From Planctomycetaceae bacterium (lineage in GTDB: Bacteria > Planctomycetota > Planctomycetia > Isosphaerales > Isosphaeraceae), in the NCBI GenBank assembly GCA_019232645.1, contig JAFANO010000499.1, positions 1 to 7,538 of the forward strand: 7,538 nucleotides of DNA, in the 5' to 3' direction. Within the stretch, counting starts at the first letter, position 1, and each line of letters opens with the position of its first letter. Below, one piece after another: positions 1 to 5,836 of this stretch. Under the pieces are notes generated by a model. That model had not been told where the DNA came from and did no database searches. It saw only the letters and a program-made list of their open reading frames with translations. The position numbers and the translations under genes were made by a program.

Positions 1-545
1 TCGCGGGCCTCCTCGGGCGACATGAAGCGGTCGCGATCGGTGTCTTCCTGGAGCCGCTCGAGGGTCTGCCCGGTGTGTTTCTGGTAGATCGCGTTGAGCT
101 GCTTTTTCATCCGGATGAATTCTTCAGCGTGGATCATGATGTCGGTGGCGGTCCCCTCCATGCCGGCTAGCGGCTGGTGGATCATGATCCGCCCGTGCGG
201 CAGCGAGTTGCGCTTGCCCTTGGCGCCAGCGGCCAACAGGAGCGAGCCCATGCTGGCGCACTGGCCGATGCAGTACGTGGCGACGTCGCACGGGACCCAC
301 TGCATCGTGTCGTAGATGGCCATCCCCGCCGTGACGCTGCCGCCAGGGCTATTGATGTAGAGGTGGATGTCGGCCTTGGCGTCCTGATGCGCCAGCACCA
401 GCATCTGGGCGACGACCAGGTTCGCCACGTTGTCGTCGATGGCCGAACCGAGGATGACGATGCGGTCCTGGAGCAGGCGCGAATAAATATCCATCGCCCG
501 CTCTTCGCGACCGCTGCGTTCGATCACGATGGGAATCAAAGGCAT
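1..545 (-). CDS. clpP: ATP-dependent Clp protease proteolytic subunit ClpP, canonical type (C-terminus beyond window edge)
   Basis: This is the serine peptidase core of the Clp protease; family members assemble as two stacked heptamers and degrade proteins fed in by ClpX or ClpA/C in the cytoplasm. The visible 181 residues match standard ClpP: an N-terminal [16 protein letters not shown] axial-loop segment, [14 protein letters not shown], and a full catalytic triad: Ser98 in CASMGS, His123 in MIHQP and Asp172 in DRDRF. I chose the ATG at 545 because the protein then begins like other ClpPs and an AAAGGGA Shine-Dalgarno-like stretch precedes it. An in-frame ATG at 605 would add 20 residues (a possible propeptide) but has no ribosome site. 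The reading frame stays open to base 1, so only the last 15 or so residues are missing. It lies 143 bases downstream of a second clpP on the same strand, probably in one operon. Family assignment is very secure. Confidence 0.97.
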   Translation of the reverse strand, partial: MPLIPIVIERSGREERAMDIYSRLLQDRIVILGSAIDDNVANLVVAQMLVLAHQDAKADIHLYINSPGGSVTAGMAIYDTMQWVPCDVATYCIGQCASMGSLLLAAGAKGKRNSLPHGRIMIHQPLAGMEGTATDIMIHAEEFIRMKKQLNAIYQKHTGQTLERLQEDTDRDRFMSPEEAR

Positions 546-635
546 GGGCTCGTCCCTTTCGGCGCCCGGCGTGTGGCGCAGGATCGTCTCTGGAATCGCT
601 TTCATGGCGGGAGCACCCGGGGGGCCCGCTCGTCT

Positions 636-657
636 CGCCGCGCCTCGTCTCGCGGCG
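636..657 (-). other. Hairpin between the two clpP genes
   Basis: A perfect 7-base-pair inverted repeat (CGCCGCG / CGCGGCG) encloses an 8-base loop, in the spacer between the stop of the upstream clpP and the start of the downstream one. A 10-base direct repeat CTCGTCTCGC (629-638 and 644-653) overlaps it. No T-run follows on either strand, so it is not a typical intrinsic terminator. It could be an intercistronic processing or stabilising stem, or a by-product of high GC content. Confidence 0.35.
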
Positions 658-688
658 GGCTCCTCATCGGCGACGGGCCAGGGGGACC

Positions 689-1327
689 TCAGGGACCGAC
701 CGGCGGGATCGGGGCCTTCTCGCCGCCGGGGATGTGGCCGACTACCTCATCGACGATCCCATACTCCTTGGCCTGGAGGGCCGACAGGTAGCGGTCGCGT
801 TCGGTGTCCTTGGTGATCCGCTCCATCGGCTGGCCGGTGTGCTTGGCCAGGATCTCGTTGATCGTCTGGCGGCTCTTGACGATCTCCTCGGCCTGGATCT
901 CGATGTCGGAGACCTGACCACCGACCTGACCGTAGGGCTGGTGGATCATGACCTTGGAATTCGGCAGCGCGAACCGACGTCCCTTGCTGCCGCCGGCCAG
1001 CAGCACCGCCGCGCCCGAGGCGGCCATGCCGATGCAGTAGGTCGCCACCGGGCAGTCGATGAACTGCATCGTGTCGTAGATGGCCAACGTGCTCGAGACG
1101 CTGCCGCCGGGGCTGTTGATGTAGAAGCTGATTCCCTGGGTACGGTTCTCGTACTGGAGGAAGAGGAACTTCATGACCGCCAGGTTGGCCGCGGCGTCGT
1201 TGATGACGCCCTCCAGGAAGATGATCCGGTTCTCCAGCAGGAGGTCGCCGAGGGTCATCTGCCGCTGCCGGGCGTAGTCCCGATAGCGTTGGAGCCTTGG
1301 CTGGCCCAGGGGGTGGTCGGCATTCAT
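689..1327 (-). CDS. clpP: Divergent ClpP-family serine protease subunit (second ClpP)
   Basis: A 212-residue ClpP paralogue directly upstream of the canonical clpP. The ClpP core is clear: YINSPGG at 69-75, IYDTMQF, nucleophile Ser104 in MAASGAA, His129 in VMIHQP and Asp178 in ERDRY, so the catalytic triad is complete. Two differences from the neighbour stand out. The N-terminus ([13 protein letters not shown]) replaces the usual IPxVIEQ/IYSRLL axial-loop segment, and the residues after the serine are Gly-Ala instead of Met-Gly. Other bacteria with two ClpPs can build mixed heptamer barrels, so this is probably the partner subunit; that is inference. I chose the ATG at 1327 because GAAGGA lies 9 bases upstream; an in-frame TTG at 1351 would add eight residues. 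It lies 219 bases downstream of tig on the same strand. Identity as ClpP family is secure, the mixed-complex role is not. Confidence 0.95.
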   Translation of the reverse strand: MNADHPLGQPRLQRYRDYARQRQMTLGDLLLENRIIFLEGVINDAAANLAVMKFLFLQYENRTQGISFYINSPGGSVSSTLAIYDTMQFIDCPVATYCIGMAASGAAVLLAGGSKGRRFALPNSKVMIHQPYGQVGGQVSDIEIQAEEIVKSRQTINEILAKHTGQPMERITKDTERDRYLSALQAKEYGIVDEVVGHIPGGEKAPIPPVGP

Positions 1328-1346
1328 GGGGAACGGTCCTTCACGT

Positions 1347-1371
1347 GTCAAAGGCCCAGGCCGTCAAAGGC
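1347..1371. repeat. Tandem direct repeat upstream of the divergent clpP
   Basis: The 9-mer GTCAAAGGC occurs twice (1347-1355 and 1363-1371), 16 bases apart, just upstream of the ribosome site of the divergent clpP. Read on the minus strand it is GCCTTTGAC. It matches none of the heat-shock operators I know (CIRCE, HAIR). It could bind a regulator or be a chance repeat. Confidence 0.4.
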
Positions 1372-1493
1372 GACAGGGAAGATATCAGGTGTTGAGGCCC
1401 CGCCGTGACGGCTCCGGGGTTGAGCTCGAGGGGCCAGGGCCTCGGGCGAGGTGTTCGGAGGCGGGCGGGACGGCCGCGCGGGTCGGGTCGGAC

Positions 1494-1520
1494 CGGCTCG
1501 TGAGCCGTCGCGTGGCGACG
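1494..1520 (-). terminator. Two adjoining GC hairpins downstream of tig (possible terminator or processing site)
   Basis: Two perfect 6-base-pair inverted repeats lie side by side, sharing two bases: CGGCTC-GT-GAGCCG (1494-1507) and CGTCGC-GTG-GCGACG (1506-1520). They begin 27 bases past the tig stop codon. No T-run follows, so the terminator reading is weak. Partial termination, or 3'-end processing between tig and the clpP genes, would fit the position. The two stems partly compete for the same bases. Confidence 0.3.
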
Positions 1521-1546
1521 CGATTCGGGGACGGCGGGCTGATCCT

Positions 1547-3031
1547 TCAACCGCCCCGCGCCTCGCTCCCGGCGGCCGGGGACTCCACCTCGTCGGACGC
1601 CGTCATGGTCGTGGCGGTCTGATCCAGGGTCTCCACCGCCTGCTGCTCGACCAGAGGCACCTCCTCGAACTTGACATATTGTAGGATGCGGTCGAGGGCC
1701 TTCCGCTCGAGGACCTGCGAGGCCAGCGTCTCGCCCAGCCCCTCCTTCTCGATCCGGGCGCGGACGCGTCGCGGGCTCTCGTCAGAGCGGGCCGCGATCG
1801 ACTCGATCTCGATGTCGATGTCCGCGTCCTCAATCGTGATGTCCTCGGCCTCGGCGATCTTCGACAGCAGGAAAAATTCCTTGAGCCCCCGCAGGGTCGA
1901 CTCGTGCGCGTTGGCGCGGATCTCGGCCTCGCGGGCGCGGATCTCGTTGTCGCTCAGCCCCCCCTGCCGCAACTCCAACGCCATGCGACGGATCGTGCTC
2001 CGCTCCTGCCGCGCGACCAGGTCGGTGGGCAGGTCGAACGGCGTCTCCGCCAGGAGCTGGTCGAGGACCTCCTTGCGGATGGCCTGGCGCTGCTGGGCCG
2101 CCAACCGCCGCTCGAGCATCTCGCGCAACGCCTGGCGAAGTTGATCCTGGGTCTCGAATCCGATCGAGGCGAGGAACCCGGCGTTGACCTCGGGCAGGCG
2201 GAGCTGCTTGAGGTCATTGACCTGGAAGGTCACCTGGACGGCCTGGCCGCGGAGGCTCGGGTCGGCCGAGCCGGAGCCGATCCTGGCCGTGGCTTCGCGA
2301 GTCTCGCCGGGCCTGACGCCGAGCAGCGCCTGGCCGACGTTCGGGACGCTCCCGTCCTGGAACCGCAACTCGGGCTGGAGCCGGAACTGGACCTCCTTGG
2401 CCTCGTTCAGCTCCTGCCCGTCGCGGTGGAACCGGATGTCGGCGGTCACGAAGTCGCCGATCTCGGCGCCCCCTTCGAGCTTCGGCACCACCTGCGCATA
2501 GCGTTCCAGGAACGTCTTCGTCTGCGCGTCGACGTCGGCGTCGGCGATCGTCTTGACCGGGCGCTTGACGGAGAGGGCCTTGTAGGCGGGCAAGGGGAAC
2601 TCGGGACGGACCTCCACGTCCATCTCGAAGAGCATCGGGCCCTCGTCGGGCAGCTCGATCGCCGCAAGGTCGAGGTGGGGTTCCGAGATCAGGTTGAGCT
2701 TGTACTCCTCGTCAAGCTGCTCGAGCGAGGTCATCAGCAGGGAGGACTTGACCTGCTCGGCCACCTGCTTGCGGAAGCGCTTCTCGACGAGCTGCCGCGG
2801 GGCGCGGCCGGGGCGGAAGCCCGGGACGGCCGCCTCGCGCTTCATGTTGCCGAAGGATTCGTCGAACTGCCGATCGATATCGGACCGGGCGATCGTCACC
2901 TTGAGATGCTTCTTGCACGGTCCGACGTCGGTGATCAGCACGTCCAGACCAAGCTTGCGCGATTCGCCTTCGGCCTGGGCCTCCTCGGCGGTGCTGACGG
3001 GCGATTCCTGGTCATGCTCGCCGGTGCTCAT
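1547..3031 (-). CDS. tig: Trigger factor, ribosome-associated chaperone
   Basis: Trigger factor binds the ribosome exit tunnel and shields nascent chains; many also have peptidyl-prolyl isomerase activity. The N-terminal domain carries the ribosome-binding signature GFRPGRAP (residues 71-78 of 494) followed by the usual EKRF. A middle FKBP-type region spans roughly 192-275 but is degenerate: the segment from GDFVTADIRF onward lacks a recognisable IPGFE-type motif. Next come LPEVN, a long helical C-terminal arm and a loose acidic tail. I chose the ATG at 3031 because GAGGA lies 10 bases upstream; an in-frame ATG at 3055 adds eight residues but has no such site. The N-terminal 25-30 residues are acidic and poorly conserved. 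The gene is followed by two clpP genes, the usual tig-clpP order, and preceded by a tRNA gene on the same strand. Identity is secure; isomerase activity is doubtful. Confidence 0.96.
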   Translation of the reverse strand: MSTGEHDQESPVSTAEEAQAEGESRKLGLDVLITDVGPCKKHLKVTIARSDIDRQFDESFGNMKREAAVPGFRPGRAPRQLVEKRFRKQVAEQVKSSLLMTSLEQLDEEYKLNLISEPHLDLAAIELPDEGPMLFEMDVEVRPEFPLPAYKALSVKRPVKTIADADVDAQTKTFLERYAQVVPKLEGGAEIGDFVTADIRFHRDGQELNEAKEVQFRLQPELRFQDGSVPNVGQALLGVRPGETREATARIGSGSADPSLRGQAVQVTFQVNDLKQLRLPEVNAGFLASIGFETQDQLRQALREMLERRLAAQQRQAIRKEVLDQLLAETPFDLPTDLVARQERSTIRRMALELRQGGLSDNEIRAREAEIRANAHESTLRGLKEFFLLSKIAEAEDITIEDADIDIEIESIAARSDESPRRVRARIEKEGLGETLASQVLERKALDRILQYVKFEEVPLVEQQAVETLDQTATTMTASDEVESPAAGSEARGG

Positions 3032-3062
3032 CTTCGGGGCTTCCTCGAGAGACATCAGGCTG

Positions 3063-3081
3063 GATGGCTTGAGACGCCATC
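3063..3081 (-). other. Small hairpin in the tig leader
   Basis: GATGGC and GCCATC form a perfect 6-base-pair stem with a 7-base loop, between the tRNA-Gly gene and the tig start. In the tig transcript it would sit about 30 bases before the preferred ATG and only 7 before the alternative ATG at 3055. It may affect translation or tRNA/mRNA separation, or be incidental. Confidence 0.3.
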
Positions 3082-3139
3082 ACGCACCCGACGCGCTCGA
3101 GCGTAAGCCACCAGCCCCTAAATGGCCATCGCCAGAGAG

Positions 3140-3211
3140 AGCGGGAGATGGGATTTGAACCCACGACAACCACGTTGGCAACGTGGTGCTCTACCCCTGA
3201 GCTACTCCCGC
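3140..3211 (-). tRNA. tRNA-Gly (anticodon GCC)
   Basis: The minus strand folds as a complete 72-base cloverleaf. The acceptor stem is GCGGGAG paired with CTCCCGC and discriminator T; the D arm is GCTC-AGGGGTA-GAGC; the anticodon stem is CCACG/CGTGG around loop TTGCCAA; the variable loop has five bases; the T arm is GTGGG-TTCAAAT-CCCAT with one G-T wobble pair. The anticodon GCC reads GGC and GGT glycine codons. The 3' CCA is not encoded and must be added by CCA-transferase. The gene sits between a strong promoter and tig on the same strand, so tig may share its transcript. Confidence 0.98.
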
Positions 3212-3218
3212 GTCATTT

Positions 3219-3232
3219 CGTGAAGCTTCACG
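3219..3232. repeat. 14-base palindrome next to the tRNA 5' end
   Basis: CGTGAAGCTTCACG is a perfect 14-base palindrome 7 bases before the tRNA-Gly 5' end. In the precursor RNA it could fold as a 5-base-pair stem with an AGCT loop. A leader hairpin helping RNase P processing, or a protein-binding site, are possibilities. Confidence 0.4.
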
Positions 3233-3293
3233 GACCTGACTGGAGGGACGTCTCATCCGATCATCCTCGACCGTGTTCGTCGGGGCAAAACTT

Positions 3294-3321
3294 AGTATAG
3301 AGTCGAGGCCCGAGATTTCAA
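3294..3321 (-). promoter_or_regulatory. Sigma70-type promoter for tRNA-Gly and probably tig
   Basis: On the minus strand TTGAAA (3316-3321) and TATACT (3294-3299) are separated by 16 bases; each differs from the TTGACA/TATAAT consensus at one position. Transcription would start near 3287, giving a leader of about 75 bases before the tRNA. I saw no better promoter between here and tig, so readthrough into tig is likely. Confidence 0.65.
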
Positions 3322-3375
3322 GGCGATATTCCCGGAAACCGCGGCGGCGGCGCCCCCGGAAGGGTCACGTCGGCC

Positions 3376-3404
3376 TTGACCCATCCGGTAGGACGGGATA
3401 GCTT
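3376..3404 (+). promoter_or_regulatory. Possible sigma70-type promoter for the lipoprotein gene
   Basis: TTGACC (3376-3381) and TAGCTT (3399-3404) are separated by 17 bases, about 70 bases upstream of the lipoprotein start and divergent from the tRNA promoter. The -35 box is good, the -10 box only fair. Confidence 0.35.
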
Positions 3405-3472
3405 GCCGCGCGCCGAGGGGGTCCGGGGATGGGCCGCCCGGCAGGTTCACGACCCTCGACGCGAGGCACGCG

Positions 3473-3997
3473 ATGAGACGCATGGCCTTGGCTGCCGCGG
3501 TGCTCTCGGGACTGGCTCCCTCGGGTTGCTCGACAATCGGACCCGTGGCCGGCATGCTGCCAGGGACGTCGGGATCCTCGTACGCTGCGGGCAGGGCGAC
3601 GCAATCCTTCGCCTCCCCGCCCGAGGCGATGCGGTCGGCGGTGGTCGCCGCGATGGACGACCTGCGCATCGGATCGGTCCGGCAGGCCCGCGACAACGGC
3701 TCGTTCCTGTTCAACGGCACGACCGCCGACGGCCGTGGCGTGACGGTCGCCGTCCGCCCGCAGCAGGGGGCGGCGCGGGTCAGCGTCCGCGTCGGCTGGT
3801 TCGGCGACGAGCCGCTCTCGAAGGCGCTGATGGATCGGATCGGCATCCGCCTGGGCACCTTGCCGCCGTCGGCCATCCCCGTCGAGCCGCCGAGCATCCC
3901 CGCATCGAACCCGTACTTCTCGCGCGAGGCGATCCCCGACGAGGTGATGCTCCACGACCAAGCCGACGCGATCTATCGCGACTCGCCCGTCCCTTGA
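3473..3997 (+). CDS. Small secreted lipoprotein, DUF3568-like
   Basis: A 174-residue protein with a short basic start (MRR), a hydrophobic stretch and a lipobox-like APSGC ending at Cys19. The lipobox is imperfect because proline sits where leucine or valine is usual, so lipidation is likely rather than certain. After a Gly/Ser-rich linker comes a compact domain (about 45-135) with ARVSVRVGWFGDEPLSKALMDRI at 101-123. The pattern of R-V-VRVG-FGD, a serine and then a helix resembles DUF3568 proteins, a family of unknown function found as small lipoproteins. This assignment is from memory of the pattern. The ATG at 3473 has GAGG 6 bases upstream; a second in-frame ATG lies at 3482. It is transcribed alone, divergently from tRNA-Gly/tig, and followed 27 bases later by a strong hairpin. 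No function can be given beyond envelope location. Confidence 0.85.
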   Translation: MRRMALAAAVLSGLAPSGCSTIGPVAGMLPGTSGSSYAAGRATQSFASPPEAMRSAVVAAMDDLRIGSVRQARDNGSFLFNGTTADGRGVTVAVRPQQGAARVSVRVGWFGDEPLSKALMDRIGIRLGTLPPSAIPVEPPSIPASNPYFSREAIPDEVMLHDQADAIYRDSPVP

Positions 3998-4024
3998 TCG
4001 CCGGACCAAGCGCGCCTGGATAGT

Positions 4025-4077
4025 CCCCGAGGATGGCTCCCTGATGACACATGAGCATCAGGGAGCCGTCCTCGAGG
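4025..4077 (+). terminator. Strong 22-position hairpin after the lipoprotein gene
   Basis: Bases 4025-4046 pair with 4056-4077 across a 9-base loop (ACACATGAG). Twenty positions are Watson-Crick pairs, one is G-T and one is a C-A mismatch near the base. The stem begins 27 bases after the lipoprotein stop codon, where a terminator is expected. No T-run follows on either strand, so it may stabilise a 3' end or act as a processing site rather than as a classical terminator. Confidence 0.6.
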
Positions 4078-4101
4078 ATCGTCCTTCCGCCTTGGACGAT
4101 C
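4077..4101 (+). other. Second hairpin abutting the first
   Basis: GATCGTCC (4077-4084) and GGACGATC (4094-4101) form a perfect 8-base-pair stem around a 9-base loop. It shares base 4077 with the preceding long hairpin, so the two stack in tandem. No T-run follows. Confidence 0.5.
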
Positions 4102-4167
4102 GATCCGCCTCGGTTCGGGAGGTCGGTCCCGCGGGTCGCGCCGGCGCCGAAGCGGGCAGGGAAAGAC

Positions 4168-4226
4168 CAACCGCGGCCCGCGTCGTCTCAGCATCCTGCC
4201 GGGATGGATCGCGGGCCGTGTGGTTG
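4168..4226 (+). other. Three-tier imperfect hairpin in the spacer
   Basis: Nested pairings share one axis. An outer stem CAACC/GGTTG (4168-4172 with 4222-4226) leads to a 9-base-pair stem CGGCCCGCG/CGCGGGCCG (4174-4182 with 4210-4218) and an apical 5-base-pair stem CATCC/GGATG (4192-4196 with 4202-4206). Small internal loops separate the tiers. This is more order than I would expect by chance, although GC content favours pairing. Confidence 0.4.
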
Positions 4227-4264
4227 AACTCCCAGGGGTACGGATGACCGCGCCCCCACCGCAA

Positions 4265-4322
4265 GAGGGCCGCAAGTCCGGCGCGCGCCTCCGTGCCACC
4301 GGGATGGGGCCCTCATTTTCTT
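4265..4322 (+). terminator. Possible rho-independent terminator
   Basis: GAGGGCC (4265-4271) pairs with GGCCCTC (4308-4314), followed at once by A and TTTTCTT (4316-4322). The 36-base loop can fold further, since it contains the palindrome GGCGCGCGCC. The stem plus T-rich tail fits an intrinsic terminator reading on the plus strand, though the large loop is unusual. It would end any transcript crossing the preceding hairpins. Confidence 0.4.
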
Positions 4323-4366
4323 CGGACAATCACCCAACGACACCGGACGTGTCTTGAGTGATCATG

Positions 4367-4394
4367 TTGAGATAATATGGATAGACGTTAATAA
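4367..4394 (+). promoter_or_regulatory. Weak promoter candidate in an AT-rich island
   Basis: TTGAGA (4367-4372) and TAATAA (4389-4394) are separated by 16 bases inside the AT-rich island. It could drive the epimerase-like gene with a leader of nearly 400 bases. AT-rich DNA yields such matches easily, so this is tentative. Confidence 0.2.
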
Positions 4395-4785
4395 GTTCTT
4401 GAATGAGAATCACAACTTATACATGATTTATCCGATGTCGTGTTCCAAGGACGTCGCCACGATACGATCCCCGACCTCTTCCGTCAACCCTCTCGCGGAC
4501 GTTTTTTCGCGACATCGGCCCCGGCCGGGGGTGGCCAGCCCGCCTGGGGACGAAGGCCCCGGGCCGTGACGTCAGCCCCCGCCTTCAGTTACGCCCGTGA
4601 CACTGGATTTCCGGGTCCCGGCGAGGCCGGGAAGTGCCTCGATGCAGGGCGACCCGGTCGTCCACATCTTGCGGTCTTGACGCGGGGATGCGATCGTTGT
4701 AGGGGATCATCGGTCCATTTTTGGCATCATACGGCGTCGTGGCCCGGGATGAGGGTCGAGGAAGGAAAGCCCGCGGGGGACGACG

Positions 4786-5793
4786 ATGACCTTGAAGATC
4801 GGCTTCGACTCCGAGACGGTCGGGCTCCGCGGGCTCACGGCCGAAGCCCTGCTCGACTTCGCCGTCGAGCGGGGGTTCGACGGAGTGCAGTTCCTCGACG
4901 CCGAGCTGATCGACCCCGAGCTCGACCCCGAAGTCCTGGAAGCCTTCCGCCGTCAGGCCGACGAGATGGGGCTCTATCTCGAGGTCGGCCTGCCGACGCC
5001 CAACCCCATCCGCCGTTCGCGGGTGGAGGACCGGTCGATCGGGCCCGGTGAGCACGCGCGCGACCTGGCGTCTCACGTCGAGGCCGTCGCCGCGCTGGGG
5101 TGCGGCCACGCCCGCGCCTGCATCGGCGACCGCCACGATCGGTTTCGGCCCGACATCCGGTGGGACGAGCAACTGGACGCGACGTTCGACGTCCTGCGGC
5201 GCCTGTCGCCCCTGCTCCGCGAGACGGGCGTCCGGGTCGCGCTGGAGACGCACGCCGACCTGACCGTGAACGAGCTTTGCCACCTGCTCGAACGGCTGGG
5301 AGGTGACGTGGCGGGGGTGACGCTCGACACCGGCAACCTCGTGATGCGGTTCGACGAGCCGGTCGCCGCCGCCGAGCGGCTGGCGCCGCACGTCTTGGCG
5401 ACCCACATCAATGACGCCGTGCTCGCCTTCACCCCCCGGGGCCTCTGCTGGCAGGCGCGGCCGGTCGGCTCGGGGGGCCTGCCCATGCCCGACCTGCTCG
5501 CGCCGCTGATTCAGGCCAACCCCGGCCTGAACCTCTCGATCGCGCTGCACGCCAGGACTTACGACCTTCCGATCTACGACCGGACCTGGCTGGCCTTCTT
5601 CCCCGAGCTCCGCCCCGAGTCGATCGCGGCCATCGTCCGCATCGCCGCCACCTGCGAGCGCCGCTTCGCCGAGGGCTCGCTCGCCCGGCCCGAGGACGTC
5701 GAGGGGATCGCCTGGGCCGATCGCTACCTCGACTGGCTCGCGAGCTCGCTCGGCTTCCTCCGCGTCGTCACGCGGTCGCTGGCGCGCTTCTGA
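4786..5793 (+). CDS. TIM-barrel sugar phosphate isomerase/epimerase-like protein
   Basis: A 335-residue cytoplasmic protein of the xylose isomerase-like TIM-barrel superfamily (AP endonuclease family 2 fold); no signal peptide. The start (KIGFDSETVGLRGLT) and GFDGVQF at 31-36 fit the first barrel strands. Metal-site motifs follow: Glu154 and His156 in ALETHAD, Asp181 in LDTGN, and His207 with Asp210 in THINDAV. At the last strand, where relatives carry a metal-binding Glu, this protein has Ala253 in LSIALHAR; His255 is nearby. The active site may therefore be altered. The substrate cannot be read from sequence; related enzymes isomerise or epimerise sugars, inosose or hydroxypyruvate. The ATG at 4786 has GGGGGA 5 bases upstream. 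It stands alone and converges on the phospholipase D-like gene; a xylose isomerase gene lies further right, but no shared operon is visible. Confidence 0.88.
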   Translation: MTLKIGFDSETVGLRGLTAEALLDFAVERGFDGVQFLDAELIDPELDPEVLEAFRRQADEMGLYLEVGLPTPNPIRRSRVEDRSIGPGEHARDLASHVEAVAALGCGHARACIGDRHDRFRPDIRWDEQLDATFDVLRRLSPLLRETGVRVALETHADLTVNELCHLLERLGGDVAGVTLDTGNLVMRFDEPVAAAERLAPHVLATHINDAVLAFTPRGLCWQARPVGSGGLPMPDLLAPLIQANPGLNLSIALHARTYDLPIYDRTWLAFFPELRPESIAAIVRIAATCERRFAEGSLARPEDVEGIAWADRYLDWLASSLGFLRVVTRSLARF

Positions 5794-5818
5794 CGACCCG
5801 GCGCGGCATCGAGTCGGG

Positions 5819-5833
5819 GGCGGCGACGCCGCC
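5819..5833. terminator. Short hairpin between convergent genes
   Basis: GGCGGC-GAC-GCCGCC is a perfect 6-base-pair stem in the 43-base gap between the convergent epimerase-like and phospholipase D-like genes. Its position suits a bidirectional terminator, but there is no T-run on either side. Confidence 0.3.
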
Positions 5834-5836
5834 GGA

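Larger units (their letters stand above)
3998..4785. other. Long intergenic region, no credible gene
   Basis: This 788-base stretch between two plus-strand genes has only short open frames that cross hairpins or consist of low-complexity Arg/Pro/Gly runs, so I call none of them. It has three parts: a hairpin-rich part (4025-4322), an AT-rich island (4354-4430, 22 of 77 bases G or C) and a GC-rich part (4440-4785). The last part holds the palindrome CCCCGGCCGGGG (4519-4530) and a 6-base-pair hairpin (4616-4632), and leads into the ribosome site of the next gene. Confidence 0.7.

Noticed and set aside
734..1408. Long plus-strand open frame opposite the divergent clpP
   Set aside because: It lies antisense to a clear ClpP gene and is rich in Asp/Val/Leu/Arg as expected of a GC-rich shadow frame.
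1904..3106. 400-codon plus-strand open frame opposite tig
   Set aside because: It is antisense to a clear trigger factor gene, extends across it in a complementary frame, and has no domain pattern.
4044..4247. 67-codon plus-strand frame in the hairpin-rich spacer
   Set aside because: It starts inside the long hairpin and runs through other stems; no ribosome site or conserved pattern.
4353..4372. CTTGAGT followed by a second TTGAG, resembling a HAIR heat-shock operator
   Set aside because: HAIR sites are inverted repeats; here the two TTGAG copies are in the same direction.
4354..4569. 71-codon frame starting with TTG in the AT-rich island
   Set aside because: No ribosome site, composition changes abruptly from AT-rich to Pro/Arg/Gly-rich, and no recognisable motif.
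4677..4705. TTGACG with a 17-base gap to TAGGGG as promoter of the epimerase-like gene
   Set aside because: The -10 hexamer is too poor to support the call.
4710..4735. TTGGCATCATACGG as a possible sigma54 promoter
   Set aside because: The GG element is present but no TGC lies at the required spacing.
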